Below are positions 44,526 through 52,910 of a stretch of 64,000 nt of DNA, piece by piece. Each line of letters starts with the position of its first letter. Position 1 is the stretch's first letter. The stretch is from JAJYSO01 sp964586655 (GTDB lineage: Bacteria > Bacteroidota > Bacteroidia > Flavobacteriales > Flavobacteriaceae), in the NCBI GenBank assembly GCA_964586655.1, contig CAZPGY010000011.1, forward strand, positions 12,338 through 76,337. Direction: 5' to 3'. The position numbers were made by a program, and so were the translations under genes. The notes under the pieces are model-generated. The model had not been told where the DNA came from. It did no database searches and worked only from the letters and a program-made list of their open reading frames with translations.

Positions 44526-44924
44526 ATGAAATATTATTGCATTTTTTTAGGCCTGATTTTGACAGCCTGCACAGGAGCTCAAGAAATTGTTTCCTCCACG
44601 GGAATTGAAGAAATTAAATTTGGCAACGGCGGAGGGTTTACCGGAGCAGTACACGCTTATACGCTAACCTCAGAGTCAAAAATTTTGCGAGAAGGCGAAG
44701 TATTAAAAGAAATATCAACAGAACAAACCAAAGCCCTTTTTAAGAAGGCAAAGGCCTTAAAGGAAATAGATTATCAACACCCCGGTAATTTATACTCTTT
44801 TATTGAATTGAAAACCGATAAAGGCATACATCGAATTGTGTGGGCCTATGGGAAAACAGAAGTAAATAAAAATGTAATCGAACTTTATCGAGCGTTACAA
44901 TCTTTAATACAAATTGAGAAATAA
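44526..44924 (+). CDS. Lipoprotein, emfourin-like candidate protease inhibitor
   Basis: 132 residues from the ATG at 44526, giving the lipoprotein signal YYCIFLGLILTAC (lipidated C15); the longer ORF start at 44484 is within the promoter leader. The mature part reads IEEIKFGNGGGFTG (28-41), a helix ISTEQTKALFKKAKAL, then a strand pair SFIELKTDKG-IHRIVWAYG and a final helix VIELYRALQSLI. The GGF-x-G turn, central helix, paired strands and closing helix match, by eye, emfourin, the small inhibitor encoded beside protealysin-like M4 proteases. Its stop overlaps the start of an M4 protease by one base. The inhibitor role is inference; the alternative is an unrelated envelope lipoprotein. Confidence 0.6.
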   Translation: MKYYCIFLGLILTACTGAQEIVSSTGIEEIKFGNGGGFTGAVHAYTLTSESKILREGEVLKEISTEQTKALFKKAKALKEIDYQHPGNLYSFIELKTDKGIHRIVWAYGKTEVNKNVIELYRALQSLIQIEK

Positions 44925-47536
44925 TGAAATATTACTACCCCGGACTTTTTGGAATTATTAGCTTTTTTGTGGTGAGTTCTTTTTTGATGAGTCCACAAAC
45001 AAAACAGCAATCAACCGCTACTTTGGCATTTGCCAATTCTTCTATGTCACTTTCTCAACCAAGAGAAGGGAAGCCGATGGTTAATACACGAAACGGCTCT
45101 TTTGCCGTAAATGTGACCGCTCAACAATTGACGGCGGAAGCGGCCGCCGACAGGTTTAACACCTGGTTGGGATTGAATGATCAATACACCTTTGAAAAAG
45201 TAAGAGAAAGAACAGATGATCTTGGGATTACCCATATCAACTATCAAGAATATTACAAAGGAATTCCGGTAGAAGGATTCATGGTGATGCTACATTTGGA
45301 AAACGGAAAAGCTACCTACTTTAACGGCCGTATCCTAAAGATGGAGCGTCCCAAATTGCAAAACTCAATTGCAAAAGAACAAGCTTTAGCGATTGCAAAA
45401 GATCATTTTGATCTCACTCATTTATTTGAAGAATATCCGGTAGAAACGGTACTTACAAAAAACAATGCCAAAACCGGAGCTACCGCTGTATTGGCCTATA
45501 AAATCCGTCTTATTTCCGCTGATCCCTTACTCATGCAGGAGGTTTATATAGATGCCGGAAATGGCGATATTGTAAAAAGTATTAATCTCATTAAAACCTT
45601 CGATGTTAATGGTGGCGGCGAGACCTATTATGAAGGCCATCAAAACTTTACAGTTGATAGTCATAACGGCGTCTATCGCCTCAGGGATAATGCGCGCGGA
45701 GTCACCACCTTTGACGGCTCCCATATAACCGGATTCAGTTATAATGGTTTTGTTGGTGCTAAGGATTTTGAAAGTACGACTACCGATTTCTCCGGCGGGC
45801 TGTTTCACACGTTTAAAGTAGATACGGTTCCTGCCGCATGGATTCCTACAGACACCACCTTGCGTTTGTATTTAAGCGTCAAGGATAAAGGGGATGAAGT
45901 GGTTTATACTTCCGGCACGTTTACCTATAACAATGCTCCAATTGTTTTTAATAATATTGATGTAAAGATGTATAACAGCCCTTATAAAGCTGAAATATAT
46001 CGGGTGCAAAATAATAATGACAGTTTGTTGATGAGCTATGAAGTAAACCTTACCGCAGATACCATTTCCTGGAGCCAGGCCGGAGGCAGCGGTGTTTATA
46101 TGGTGAATAAAATAGGCAATCCGGCACTCGATGTACATTGGGGCATGGAGATGACCCACGATTTCTATCTCAATGTGTTCAATAGAGACAGTTATGACGA
46201 TAACGGCGGCTTGATTAAACAGTATGTTAGTCCGCCGTCAAATATGATCCCGGGGTTACCCAACAATGCCTTTGCGTTGCAATCTCCTTTTAATATTATG
46301 ATTTATGGTCTTGGTGATGGTACAATAATGCATCCGGTGGTTGCTATTGATGTACAAGCTCATGAGTTTACCCATTTGGTAATTGGGAGTAATGGAAATG
46401 GCGGACTGACTTACTCTAAGGAATCCGGAGCTTTAAACGAATCTTTTGCCGATATTTTTGGTACCTGTGTCGAGTTTTATGCAACGGCTAATCCCGATTG
46501 GGAAGTGGGAGGAGATGTGATAATAGGTGCTGATAATATGCGTTCCATGTCAGATCCCAACAATTGGGGAGGTTATTCTCACCAACCGGATACATATCAG
46601 GGCAATTATTGGCTTAATACCAATTCAAATTATGATAATGGAGGTGTACATATCAATAGCGGCGTTCAAAACCACTGGTTTTACTTGCTTTCAGAAGGGG
46701 GTTCCGGCACCAATGACAACGGCGATGTGTATAATGTAACGGGAATCGGAATTAATAAAGCCCGTGAAATAGCTTATCGCAATTTAATGACTTATTTAAC
46801 TCCTAATGCTACCTATTGGGATGCTTACCTTGGCTCTCTACAAGCCGCCAAGGATTTATACGGATTGCCATCAGCAGAATATACCGCAGTGAGTGAAGCT
46901 TGGTACGCAGTGGGAATTGGTGATAATCCTCATCAATATTGCACCGGAGCCACTGTGCTAACCGCTGCCAATGGAACTTTTGAAGATGGAAGTGCCGTTA
47001 TGAACTATGTCAACAATGCTCATTGCACTTGGTTGATTCAACCTAATAATGCCTTGAGTATTTCCTTATCTTTCCTCGATTTTAATACAGAAAAAGATGC
47101 CGATTATGTGGTGGTTTATGATGGTGCGGATGCTTCTGCACCGGTATTGGCCAGCTTTTCAGGCGACTCCATTTCGGGAACGGTAACCTCATCAGGAGGC
47201 AGTATGTTTGTAGAGTTTTATAGTAATCAAACCATAAAAGCTTCGGGCTGGACGGCTGAATATACCACGATTTTAGGCGTGGAAGATCAAGAAATCTTGG
47301 ATCAAAAACTTAGTATATATCCCAATCCGGCAAAAGATTATTTTGTGGTAGAATCAAACTTGCAGCGAGAGGCACAGCTTCAGATTTTTAGCCTTATCGG
47401 AAAACAAGTTCACACTTTACAAACCCTACATCCCGGATCCAATGCTATAGATATTAGTGATTTGGGAGAAGGAATTTATTTTGTAGAAATGACACAAGGC
47501 AACCATACCCATGTTGAGAAATTGATTGTAAGGTAG
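44924..47536 (+). CDS. M4-family (thermolysin-like) metalloprotease with CUB and type IX sorting domains
   Basis: 870 residues: signal peptide (GLFGIISFFVVSSFLM region), FTP/PepSY propeptide (about 60-225), M4 catalytic domain, CUB domain (about 675-785, with CTGATVLTAANGTFEDGS and CTWLIQPN) and a type IX sorting domain (about 795-870, LSIYPNPAKDYF). Zinc site H480-E481-x-x-H484 (AHEFTH) with third ligand E506 (GALNESFAD); the H-to-E distance is two longer than in thermolysin. Catalytic His region is GGVHINSGVQNHWFYLL. Expected to be made as a zymogen, exported by Sec and the type IX system, and cut to release the protease. The gene overlaps the preceding lipoprotein by one base, so the two are co-expressed. 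Confidence 0.95.
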   Translation: MKYYYPGLFGIISFFVVSSFLMSPQTKQQSTATLAFANSSMSLSQPREGKPMVNTRNGSFAVNVTAQQLTAEAAADRFNTWLGLNDQYTFEKVRERTDDLGITHINYQEYYKGIPVEGFMVMLHLENGKATYFNGRILKMERPKLQNSIAKEQALAIAKDHFDLTHLFEEYPVETVLTKNNAKTGATAVLAYKIRLISADPLLMQEVYIDAGNGDIVKSINLIKTFDVNGGGETYYEGHQNFTVDSHNGVYRLRDNARGVTTFDGSHITGFSYNGFVGAKDFESTTTDFSGGLFHTFKVDTVPAAWIPTDTTLRLYLSVKDKGDEVVYTSGTFTYNNAPIVFNNIDVKMYNSPYKAEIYRVQNNNDSLLMSYEVNLTADTISWSQAGGSGVYMVNKIGNPALDVHWGMEMTHDFYLNVFNRDSYDDNGGLIKQYVSPPSNMIPGLPNNAFALQSPFNIMIYGLGDGTIMHPVVAIDVQAHEFTHLVIGSNGNGGLTYSKESGALNESFADIFGTCVEFYATANPDWEVGGDVIIGADNMRSMSDPNNWGGYSHQPDTYQGNYWLNTNSNYDNGGVHINSGVQNHWFYLLSEGGSGTNDNGDVYNVTGIGINKAREIAYRNLMTYLTPNATYWDAYLGSLQAAKDLYGLPSAEYTAVSEAWYAVGIGDNPHQYCTGATVLTAANGTFEDGSAVMNYVNNAHCTWLIQPNNALSISLSFLDFNTEKDADYVVVYDGADASAPVLASFSGDSISGTVTSSGGSMFVEFYSNQTIKASGWTAEYTTILGVEDQEILDQKLSIYPNPAKDYFVVESNLQREAQLQIFSLIGKQVHTLQTLHPGSNAIDISDLGEGIYFVEMTQGNHTHVEKLIVR

Positions 47537-47540
47537 TTGC

Positions 47541-49007
47541 TTAATGATCCATTGAATCCCAAGCCTTTCTAAAGGTTTTGATTGTCTGCTCCATTTCAAG
47601 GGTATTGAGGTGGGCAAAGCCCAATCGCAGCGCCGCTTTTTGTCGATTTTGAAACAAGCAGGAGGAGGGAAGGGAAAGCTGTTGCTGTTGACAAGCTTTT
47701 GATAAATTACTTAAAGAGAAGGAGGGAGGTAATTCAAGCCAAAAGGCCAATCCGCCTTTTGGACGATCAAAAACAAAAATATCCGGAAAATAGTGTGGCA
47801 GCAATTGTTCAAAAGTATCTCGTCGCGTTTGATACATTTTTGTCGCCTTCCTTCGATAGCGGTGAATATCTCCATCATTGATAATTTCACCTAAAGCTTG
47901 TTCCTTCACCACATCCCTCCGGCCAAAAATATTGAGATATTTATGCGCTTCTTCAATAAAATCTTTGGGAGCAATCATAAAATCGGTTTGAAATCCGGGG
48001 GTTAGAAACTGCCCAAAACGCCCCATATAGATCACATTTGCCGAGGGAGACATTTTTACCAACGGCATACTGATCGATTTTTCATAAGTCAACTCATAAT
48101 CGGTATCATCCTCGAGGAGAATAAAATTATATTCCCTTGCCAAAGCCACCAATTCCTGTCGGCGTTTTTCAGAGAGACAGCAAGTAGTAGGGTATTGATG
48201 TTGTGGCTGGAGGTATAGCAATTTAAGGTCACCCGGATTGAAATGCTTCCGCAAATAATCCACTTGTATGCCTTCTCGATCCATGGGAAGGGTTTTTATT
48301 TTTACTCCGGCTTGTTGAAAAACCATATTAGAAAAAGGATAGCTGTATTCACCAACCAAGATGACATCTCCGCTTTTTATCAACAGCTGTGTAAGGATAT
48401 ACAGCAGCACCTGCCGACTTCCGGCTGTCATCAAGTGATCTTTGGAAATATGAAATCCCCGGGTAAGATTGAGGTAATAACTCAAGTGTTCCTTAAAAAA
48501 TGGATTGCCTTCCAAGCGATTACGAGAAATCTTTTTAATAACATTTTGACGCCGTAATGCAGCAGCATAAAAGCGACTCAATTCGATGGTTTTAATCCAG
48601 CGATAATCGGGCGTGCCGGCAGTAAAATAAAATGGACTTTCTTGTTGGGGAAGCGGAGGGTCCAAAATAAAATTCTTTCTGAATTCAAATCCGGCTTTTT
48701 CTTTAGCGATATTGGTGTTAAAAGCAGATTTTTCTCCTTTTATTTTGCGCTCCGGGTTCTTAATAAACGTACCTACAGAAGCGCGACTGACGACCCAGCC
48801 TTGGGCTTGCAGCTCTTCCAAGGCTGCCACCACGGTTTTTCGGTGTACCTTCAATTCTTTACTCAAAACACGGCTGCCGGGAATTTTATATCCTTCTGTC
48901 AATATGCCATTTTTTACAGCGGTAATAAATTGATATACAATTTGAAGATAGATGGCATCCACCTTGCGTCGATCTATTTTTATGAATTGGTCAAAAGGAA
49001 TATTCAC
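47541..49007 (-). CDS. MocR-type GntR regulator with aminotransferase-like domain lacking the PLP lysine
   Basis: 488 residues: N-terminal GntR winged helix (1-75; VLSKELKVHRKTVVAALEELQAQGWVVSR in parts, SVGTFIKN), linker, then a fold-type I aminotransferase domain (about 105-485). Conserved pieces include MTAGSRQVLLYILTQLL, LLEDDTDYELTY and ARLGFAHLN-type C-terminus (ALRLGFAHL). The Schiff-base motif, usually YxGTFSK, reads IYMGRFGQFLTPG, with glutamine (Q333, codon CAG) where lysine should be. The protein may bind PLP loosely or another ligand, or be ligand-free. It is divergent from a TonB receptor, its likely target. Confidence 0.87.
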   Translation of the reverse strand: MNIPFDQFIKIDRRKVDAIYLQIVYQFITAVKNGILTEGYKIPGSRVLSKELKVHRKTVVAALEELQAQGWVVSRASVGTFIKNPERKIKGEKSAFNTNIAKEKAGFEFRKNFILDPPLPQQESPFYFTAGTPDYRWIKTIELSRFYAAALRRQNVIKKISRNRLEGNPFFKEHLSYYLNLTRGFHISKDHLMTAGSRQVLLYILTQLLIKSGDVILVGEYSYPFSNMVFQQAGVKIKTLPMDREGIQVDYLRKHFNPGDLKLLYLQPQHQYPTTCCLSEKRRQELVALAREYNFILLEDDTDYELTYEKSISMPLVKMSPSANVIYMGRFGQFLTPGFQTDFMIAPKDFIEEAHKYLNIFGRRDVVKEQALGEIINDGDIHRYRRKATKMYQTRRDTFEQLLPHYFPDIFVFDRPKGGLAFWLELPPSFSLSNLSKACQQQQLSLPSSCLFQNRQKAALRLGFAHLNTLEMEQTIKTFRKAWDSMDH

Positions 49008-49226
49008 CGGACTACTTACTATTTAGAAACTGGACTATCAAAATTAATATTATTATTTAAATATTTGCCCGCCATTGATAAAAAAATAAAATCCTAAAGA
49101 GAGAAATAAAGGGGCCTGAAGAAAAAATATTTATCCATTAGCTCAAATATTTAGCACTGTAAATTTTAAAGTTTAAAACAAAAAAACAGGGCCCTTCTTC
49201 TGCTTTTTGACTTCTGAAGAATTCTA

Positions 49227-49387
49227 ATACCAAAATGACAAATTAATTAGTCCAATATTTCTATGAAAATTCCAAATCTCTGCGTTAAAAATGCTCGTCG
49301 TAGCTTTGGCTATGACTGTGCTTTTTGCCTTGACCTTTGAAATTTTCATCACGAAATATTAGCACAATTAATAAATCACTTTGGTAT
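49227..49387. repeat. About 160-bp palindromic repeat, family member 2
   Basis: Ends are inverted: ATACCAAAATGACAAATTAATT at the left (22 bases, written as ATACCAAAATGAC plus AAATTAATT) against AATTAATAAATCACTTTGGTAT at the right. Inner arms AATATTTC and GAAATATT, ATGAAAATT and AATTTTCAT, with centre GTAGC-TTTG-GCTATG. The rest of the gap 49008-49400 shows nothing else. The right end lies only 13 bp from the TonB receptor start and contains TCACTTTG, one mismatch from a -7 box, so the element may supply a promoter. Confidence 0.68.
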
Positions 49388-49400
49388 AAAAACAAACTAC

Positions 49401-51278
49401 ATGAAAAAACAATTGATTTGCATAATGTTATTAGGGATTGGTTTAAAAGTTTATTCTCAACAAACCACAGACACGACGGGACATATTCAAGACTTGGGTG
49501 AAGTGGTTATTCAAGGCAATCGTCTTGAAATACCATTTAATGAATCGGCTCGAGACATCCAGCTCATCACCCGTGAAGAAATTTTAAAACTACCCGTTCA
49601 CTCTCTCAACGAATTGCTTGCTTATGTAGGTGGAGTGGACATTCGTCAACGTGGTCCTTTTGGTACACAAGCCGACCTTAGTATGGACGGAGGAACCGCT
49701 GAACAAACGCTGGTATTGCTAAACGGCATCAAGCTAATCAATGCACAAACGGCCCACAATATGATGAATATTCCCATTCCTTTAGATGCCATTGATCATA
49801 TTGAGGTCTTGCGTGGGGCAGCGGCAAGAGTTTACGGCATCAATGCGTTGACCGGCGCCATTAATATTGTTACCCTAAAGAGCTATCACCCCTCATTATC
49901 CGTCAACCTGTACGGCGGTTCTTCTTTTAAGGAGCAAGCCGAAGAGGATGGAGAAGGAATATATGGCGGAGGCGGAATCCGACTGGTAGGGAATTACGGC
50001 GATAAAAGCCAAAGACATTTATTTGCTGCAAGTCAAAATCTGTACAACGGTCATCGGTACAATACCGCTATGAAAAACACCCGTTTGTTTTATAATGGCG
50101 CCTATCACTTTGATGCGCATAATACCATACAAGCTTTAGCCGGTTATGCCTACAATCGATTCGGTGCCAATGGGTTTTATGCTGCCCCCGGTGATAAGAA
50201 TTCTGAGGAAATTGTGGAAACCACACTTTTTAGCCTCTCTTCTCGACACGAGCTGGGAGAATTTACCCTGATGCCCAGAATTAGTGATCGTTATGATGAA
50301 GACGACTATCGATATTATAAAAATGACTTAAGTAAAGGGCGATCCCTGCATTACACCAATGCGCTAATGATGGAATTGAATGGAAATTGGCATACCGCTT
50401 TCGGAGAATTTGGCATGGGCTGGGAAACCCGCATAACGAGCATCAACAGCTCTAATATCGGGCAACACGACCGAGACAATCACGGGGCTTTTGCCGAATA
50501 CCGCGGAAAATTTTTCGACAAGCTCATGACCAATATAGGCGTGTATGTCAATTACAACACCAAATTTGGTTGGAAAGCCTATCCCGGGATAGACTTGGCT
50601 TACCTCCTCGATGATCACTGGAAGATTGCTGCCAGCTTGGGCTCTGGTCAGCGCATTCCTTCTTTTACCGATTTATATTTACAACAAGCTCCCGGCAATG
50701 TGGGGAATCCCGAACTTCAACCCGAAAATTCTTGGCAGTATGAAGCCAATATTGACTTTTCATCCGGTTATTTTCAGGCACATGCCGGTGCTTTTTACCG
50801 AGAAGTGTCTCATTTTATCGATTGGGTAAGACCTAATTCTAACCAGCCTTATGTACCTCATAATTTTGGCCGGAGTGAGATTTATGGTTTTTATGCCCGT
50901 ATCCACAAACATTTTCAGCTCAGCGATGCGCATGCGTTAAATTTACATATCAGCTATAATTATTTGAAACCGACACTATATGATTATGGACAAACTCAAT
51001 CCAAATATGTGTTGGAAACCTTAAAACATCAATTGATCTCCGGAATTCGTTATACCTATCGTCAATTTTCCGTTCAGATCGAAAACCGGTACCTGCAGCG
51101 AGCGCTCAATGATCCTTATGATGTGTTGGATGCACGAATCAACTACCGGCACAAGAATTTTCTTTTTTATGCCAAAATAACAAATTTGCTCGACACCCAA
51201 TACAAGGAAATTGCCGCAGTGCCCATGCCTTCAAGATGGTTTACCTTGGGACTAAAATTTTATTGGAAACAGTTTTGA
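49401..51278 (+). CDS. TonB-dependent outer-membrane receptor
   Basis: 625 residues with a signal peptide (MKKQLICIMLLGIGLKVYSQ). The plug domain carries LGEVVIQGNRLEIPFNESARDIQLI (in parts), LNELLAYVGGVDIRQRG, LLNGIKLINAQ and IEVLRGAAARVYGINALTGAINIVT, the BtuB-like plug ending. The barrel runs in alternating strands to LGLKFYWKQF with an aromatic C-terminus. Substrate is not determinable: the short length and plug resemble vitamin or metal-complex receptors, not SusC. No SusD is present. Divergent from the MocR-type gene and followed by a beta-helix lipoprotein. Confidence 0.93.
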   Translation: MKKQLICIMLLGIGLKVYSQQTTDTTGHIQDLGEVVIQGNRLEIPFNESARDIQLITREEILKLPVHSLNELLAYVGGVDIRQRGPFGTQADLSMDGGTAEQTLVLLNGIKLINAQTAHNMMNIPIPLDAIDHIEVLRGAAARVYGINALTGAINIVTLKSYHPSLSVNLYGGSSFKEQAEEDGEGIYGGGGIRLVGNYGDKSQRHLFAASQNLYNGHRYNTAMKNTRLFYNGAYHFDAHNTIQALAGYAYNRFGANGFYAAPGDKNSEEIVETTLFSLSSRHELGEFTLMPRISDRYDEDDYRYYKNDLSKGRSLHYTNALMMELNGNWHTAFGEFGMGWETRITSINSSNIGQHDRDNHGAFAEYRGKFFDKLMTNIGVYVNYNTKFGWKAYPGIDLAYLLDDHWKIAASLGSGQRIPSFTDLYLQQAPGNVGNPELQPENSWQYEANIDFSSGYFQAHAGAFYREVSHFIDWVRPNSNQPYVPHNFGRSEIYGFYARIHKHFQLSDAHALNLHISYNYLKPTLYDYGQTQSKYVLETLKHQLISGIRYTYRQFSVQIENRYLQRALNDPYDVLDARINYRHKNFLFYAKITNLLDTQYKEIAAVPMPSRWFTLGLKFYWKQF

Positions 51279-51447
51279 AGTCTCCCGTTAAACTAAAATA
51301 TAACTTTTCAAAAGGGAGGATGATTTCAAATTCTCATTCAAAACGGGGTTTTACTAACTCAGAAGGGGGGAATACTCATTTGCTATTTCACAATAGCATC
51401 AATTTGCGCATCTTTGTGTATCTATTAACGATTAAATTGATATCATT

Positions 51448-52728
51448 ATGAAAATTGCCTTAAAAAAAATTAACAAAATTGTGGCTGTTTTTTTTATAGC
51501 GAGTCTTGTGATTTTTGCGACGAGCTGTAGTAAAGACGAAGAAGAATTAGGACCCGAACCACCAGAGCCTCCGGTTGCTGTTAACGATCCCATTGTATTG
51601 GATTGTGATTATTTTACTCAGGATCGCACCCTTACGGATGATCCGGACGCCCCGGTGGATTATATTATTAATTGCGTAGCTAAAGTATTTGGAAGCCTTA
51701 CGATAGACCCCGGTGTGGTGATTGCTTTTGAGCAAGATGCCGCATTGTATATCGAAAGTAGTGCAGGAAAAATTACTATGGATGGTACGGCAAACAAGCC
51801 TATTGTGCTTACCGGTACTCAGCAAACAAAAGGGTACTGGTTGGGCGTACTCCAGCTGAGTACGAACCCTGCTAACAGCATGAAATATGTCACTATTGAG
51901 TATGCGGGAAGCAATTCTATGCAGTGGGGCTGGCTCGGCGGATTTTGCTCCGGCAACGCTGCTGTTATGGATATCGACCATTGCATATTCTCTAATAATA
52001 ATGGCGCCGGAATATCAATTGTAAGTGCTGACGCTGCCTCAAATTTCAGTATTACAAACTCTGTGATGACCGGGAATGATTATCCGCTGTATGCCGGTGA
52101 AATGGTAAATGCCATCAGTTTTTGCTCATCCACGAACAGCTATACCGGAAATGTTAATGACTACGTGGATCTTAAATATACAGGAGTAGTTTCTGAAGAT
52201 TTAACGTGGGAGGCGCTTGATGTGCCCTATCGCATTCAAACCCCAATATATGAGCGTTTTGATATAGCAAATTCACAATTGGTTATTGAGCCCGGCACCG
52301 AAATCGTTTTCGCAACGGCTAAATCGCATATAAGGGTACTCGATAACTCCAGCATTATAGCCGTAGGCTCAGCAAACAATCCAATTATCTTTCGAGGAGC
52401 AAATGACGTAAAAGCAGATTGGGGGTATATCATTATTCATTCGGGAAGTGCATTGAATGAAATTGGTTTTGCCCAAATTGAGAATGCCGGTTTCAATATG
52501 GCTGACATTAAAGCCGCCGTTCAGATTGATGATGAGGCCTATTTAAATATTCACGATGTCGAATTTACCGATAATGCCGGATATGCTGTAGGAATGCTTT
52601 ATTACCCAACGACGGCACCTCCCGTTATCGATTATAATAACCTTATTGTTGATAATGGTAAAAAATTCTGTTCTGGCGTTAATGGCCCTCCACTTTCTGA
52701 CCCCAACGACCCCAATTCAACTCTTTAA
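51448..52728 (+). CDS. Surface lipoprotein with right-handed beta-helix
   Basis: 426 residues with a lipoprotein signal (VAVFFIASLVIFATSC, lipidated C27) followed by an acidic, proline-rich spacer (SKDEEELGPEPPEPP), a form linked to surface export in Bacteroidota. Residues about 80-400 repeat beta-helix coils such as GSLTIDPGVVIAFEQDAALYI, KYVTIEYAG, DHCIFSNNNGAGI and LVIEPGTEIVFAT, which look paired in two similar halves. No catalytic residues recognised. 169 bp after the TonB receptor, so it may be its partner ligand-binding lipoprotein; a terminator follows. Confidence 0.72.
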   Translation: MKIALKKINKIVAVFFIASLVIFATSCSKDEEELGPEPPEPPVAVNDPIVLDCDYFTQDRTLTDDPDAPVDYIINCVAKVFGSLTIDPGVVIAFEQDAALYIESSAGKITMDGTANKPIVLTGTQQTKGYWLGVLQLSTNPANSMKYVTIEYAGSNSMQWGWLGGFCSGNAAVMDIDHCIFSNNNGAGISIVSADAASNFSITNSVMTGNDYPLYAGEMVNAISFCSSTNSYTGNVNDYVDLKYTGVVSEDLTWEALDVPYRIQTPIYERFDIANSQLVIEPGTEIVFATAKSHIRVLDNSSIIAVGSANNPIIFRGANDVKADWGYIIIHSGSALNEIGFAQIENAGFNMADIKAAVQIDDEAYLNIHDVEFTDNAGYAVGMLYYPTTAPPVIDYNNLIVDNGKKFCSGVNGPPLSDPNDPNSTL

Positions 52729-52760
52729 AAGAGTACAATAATTAGGATAATTTTTTTTGA

Positions 52761-52796
52761 AAAAGCCTGCAGGTCTTATGCCTGTGGGCTTCTTTT
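52761..52796 (+). terminator. Terminator after the beta-helix lipoprotein gene
   Basis: AAGCCTGCAGG, loop, CCTGTGGGCTT and TCTTTT. Stem of about ten pairs, 32 bp after the stop. Confidence 0.75.
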
Positions 52797-52910
52797 ATGA
52801 TGGGCTTTGCGTTGGTGATGGACTTTATAATGAATTTGCTATAAGGTTGAGTATAAGGCTGTGCAACTCCATATTTTTTCTATATTTATTTTTTGAAATA
52901 AGGACATTAT

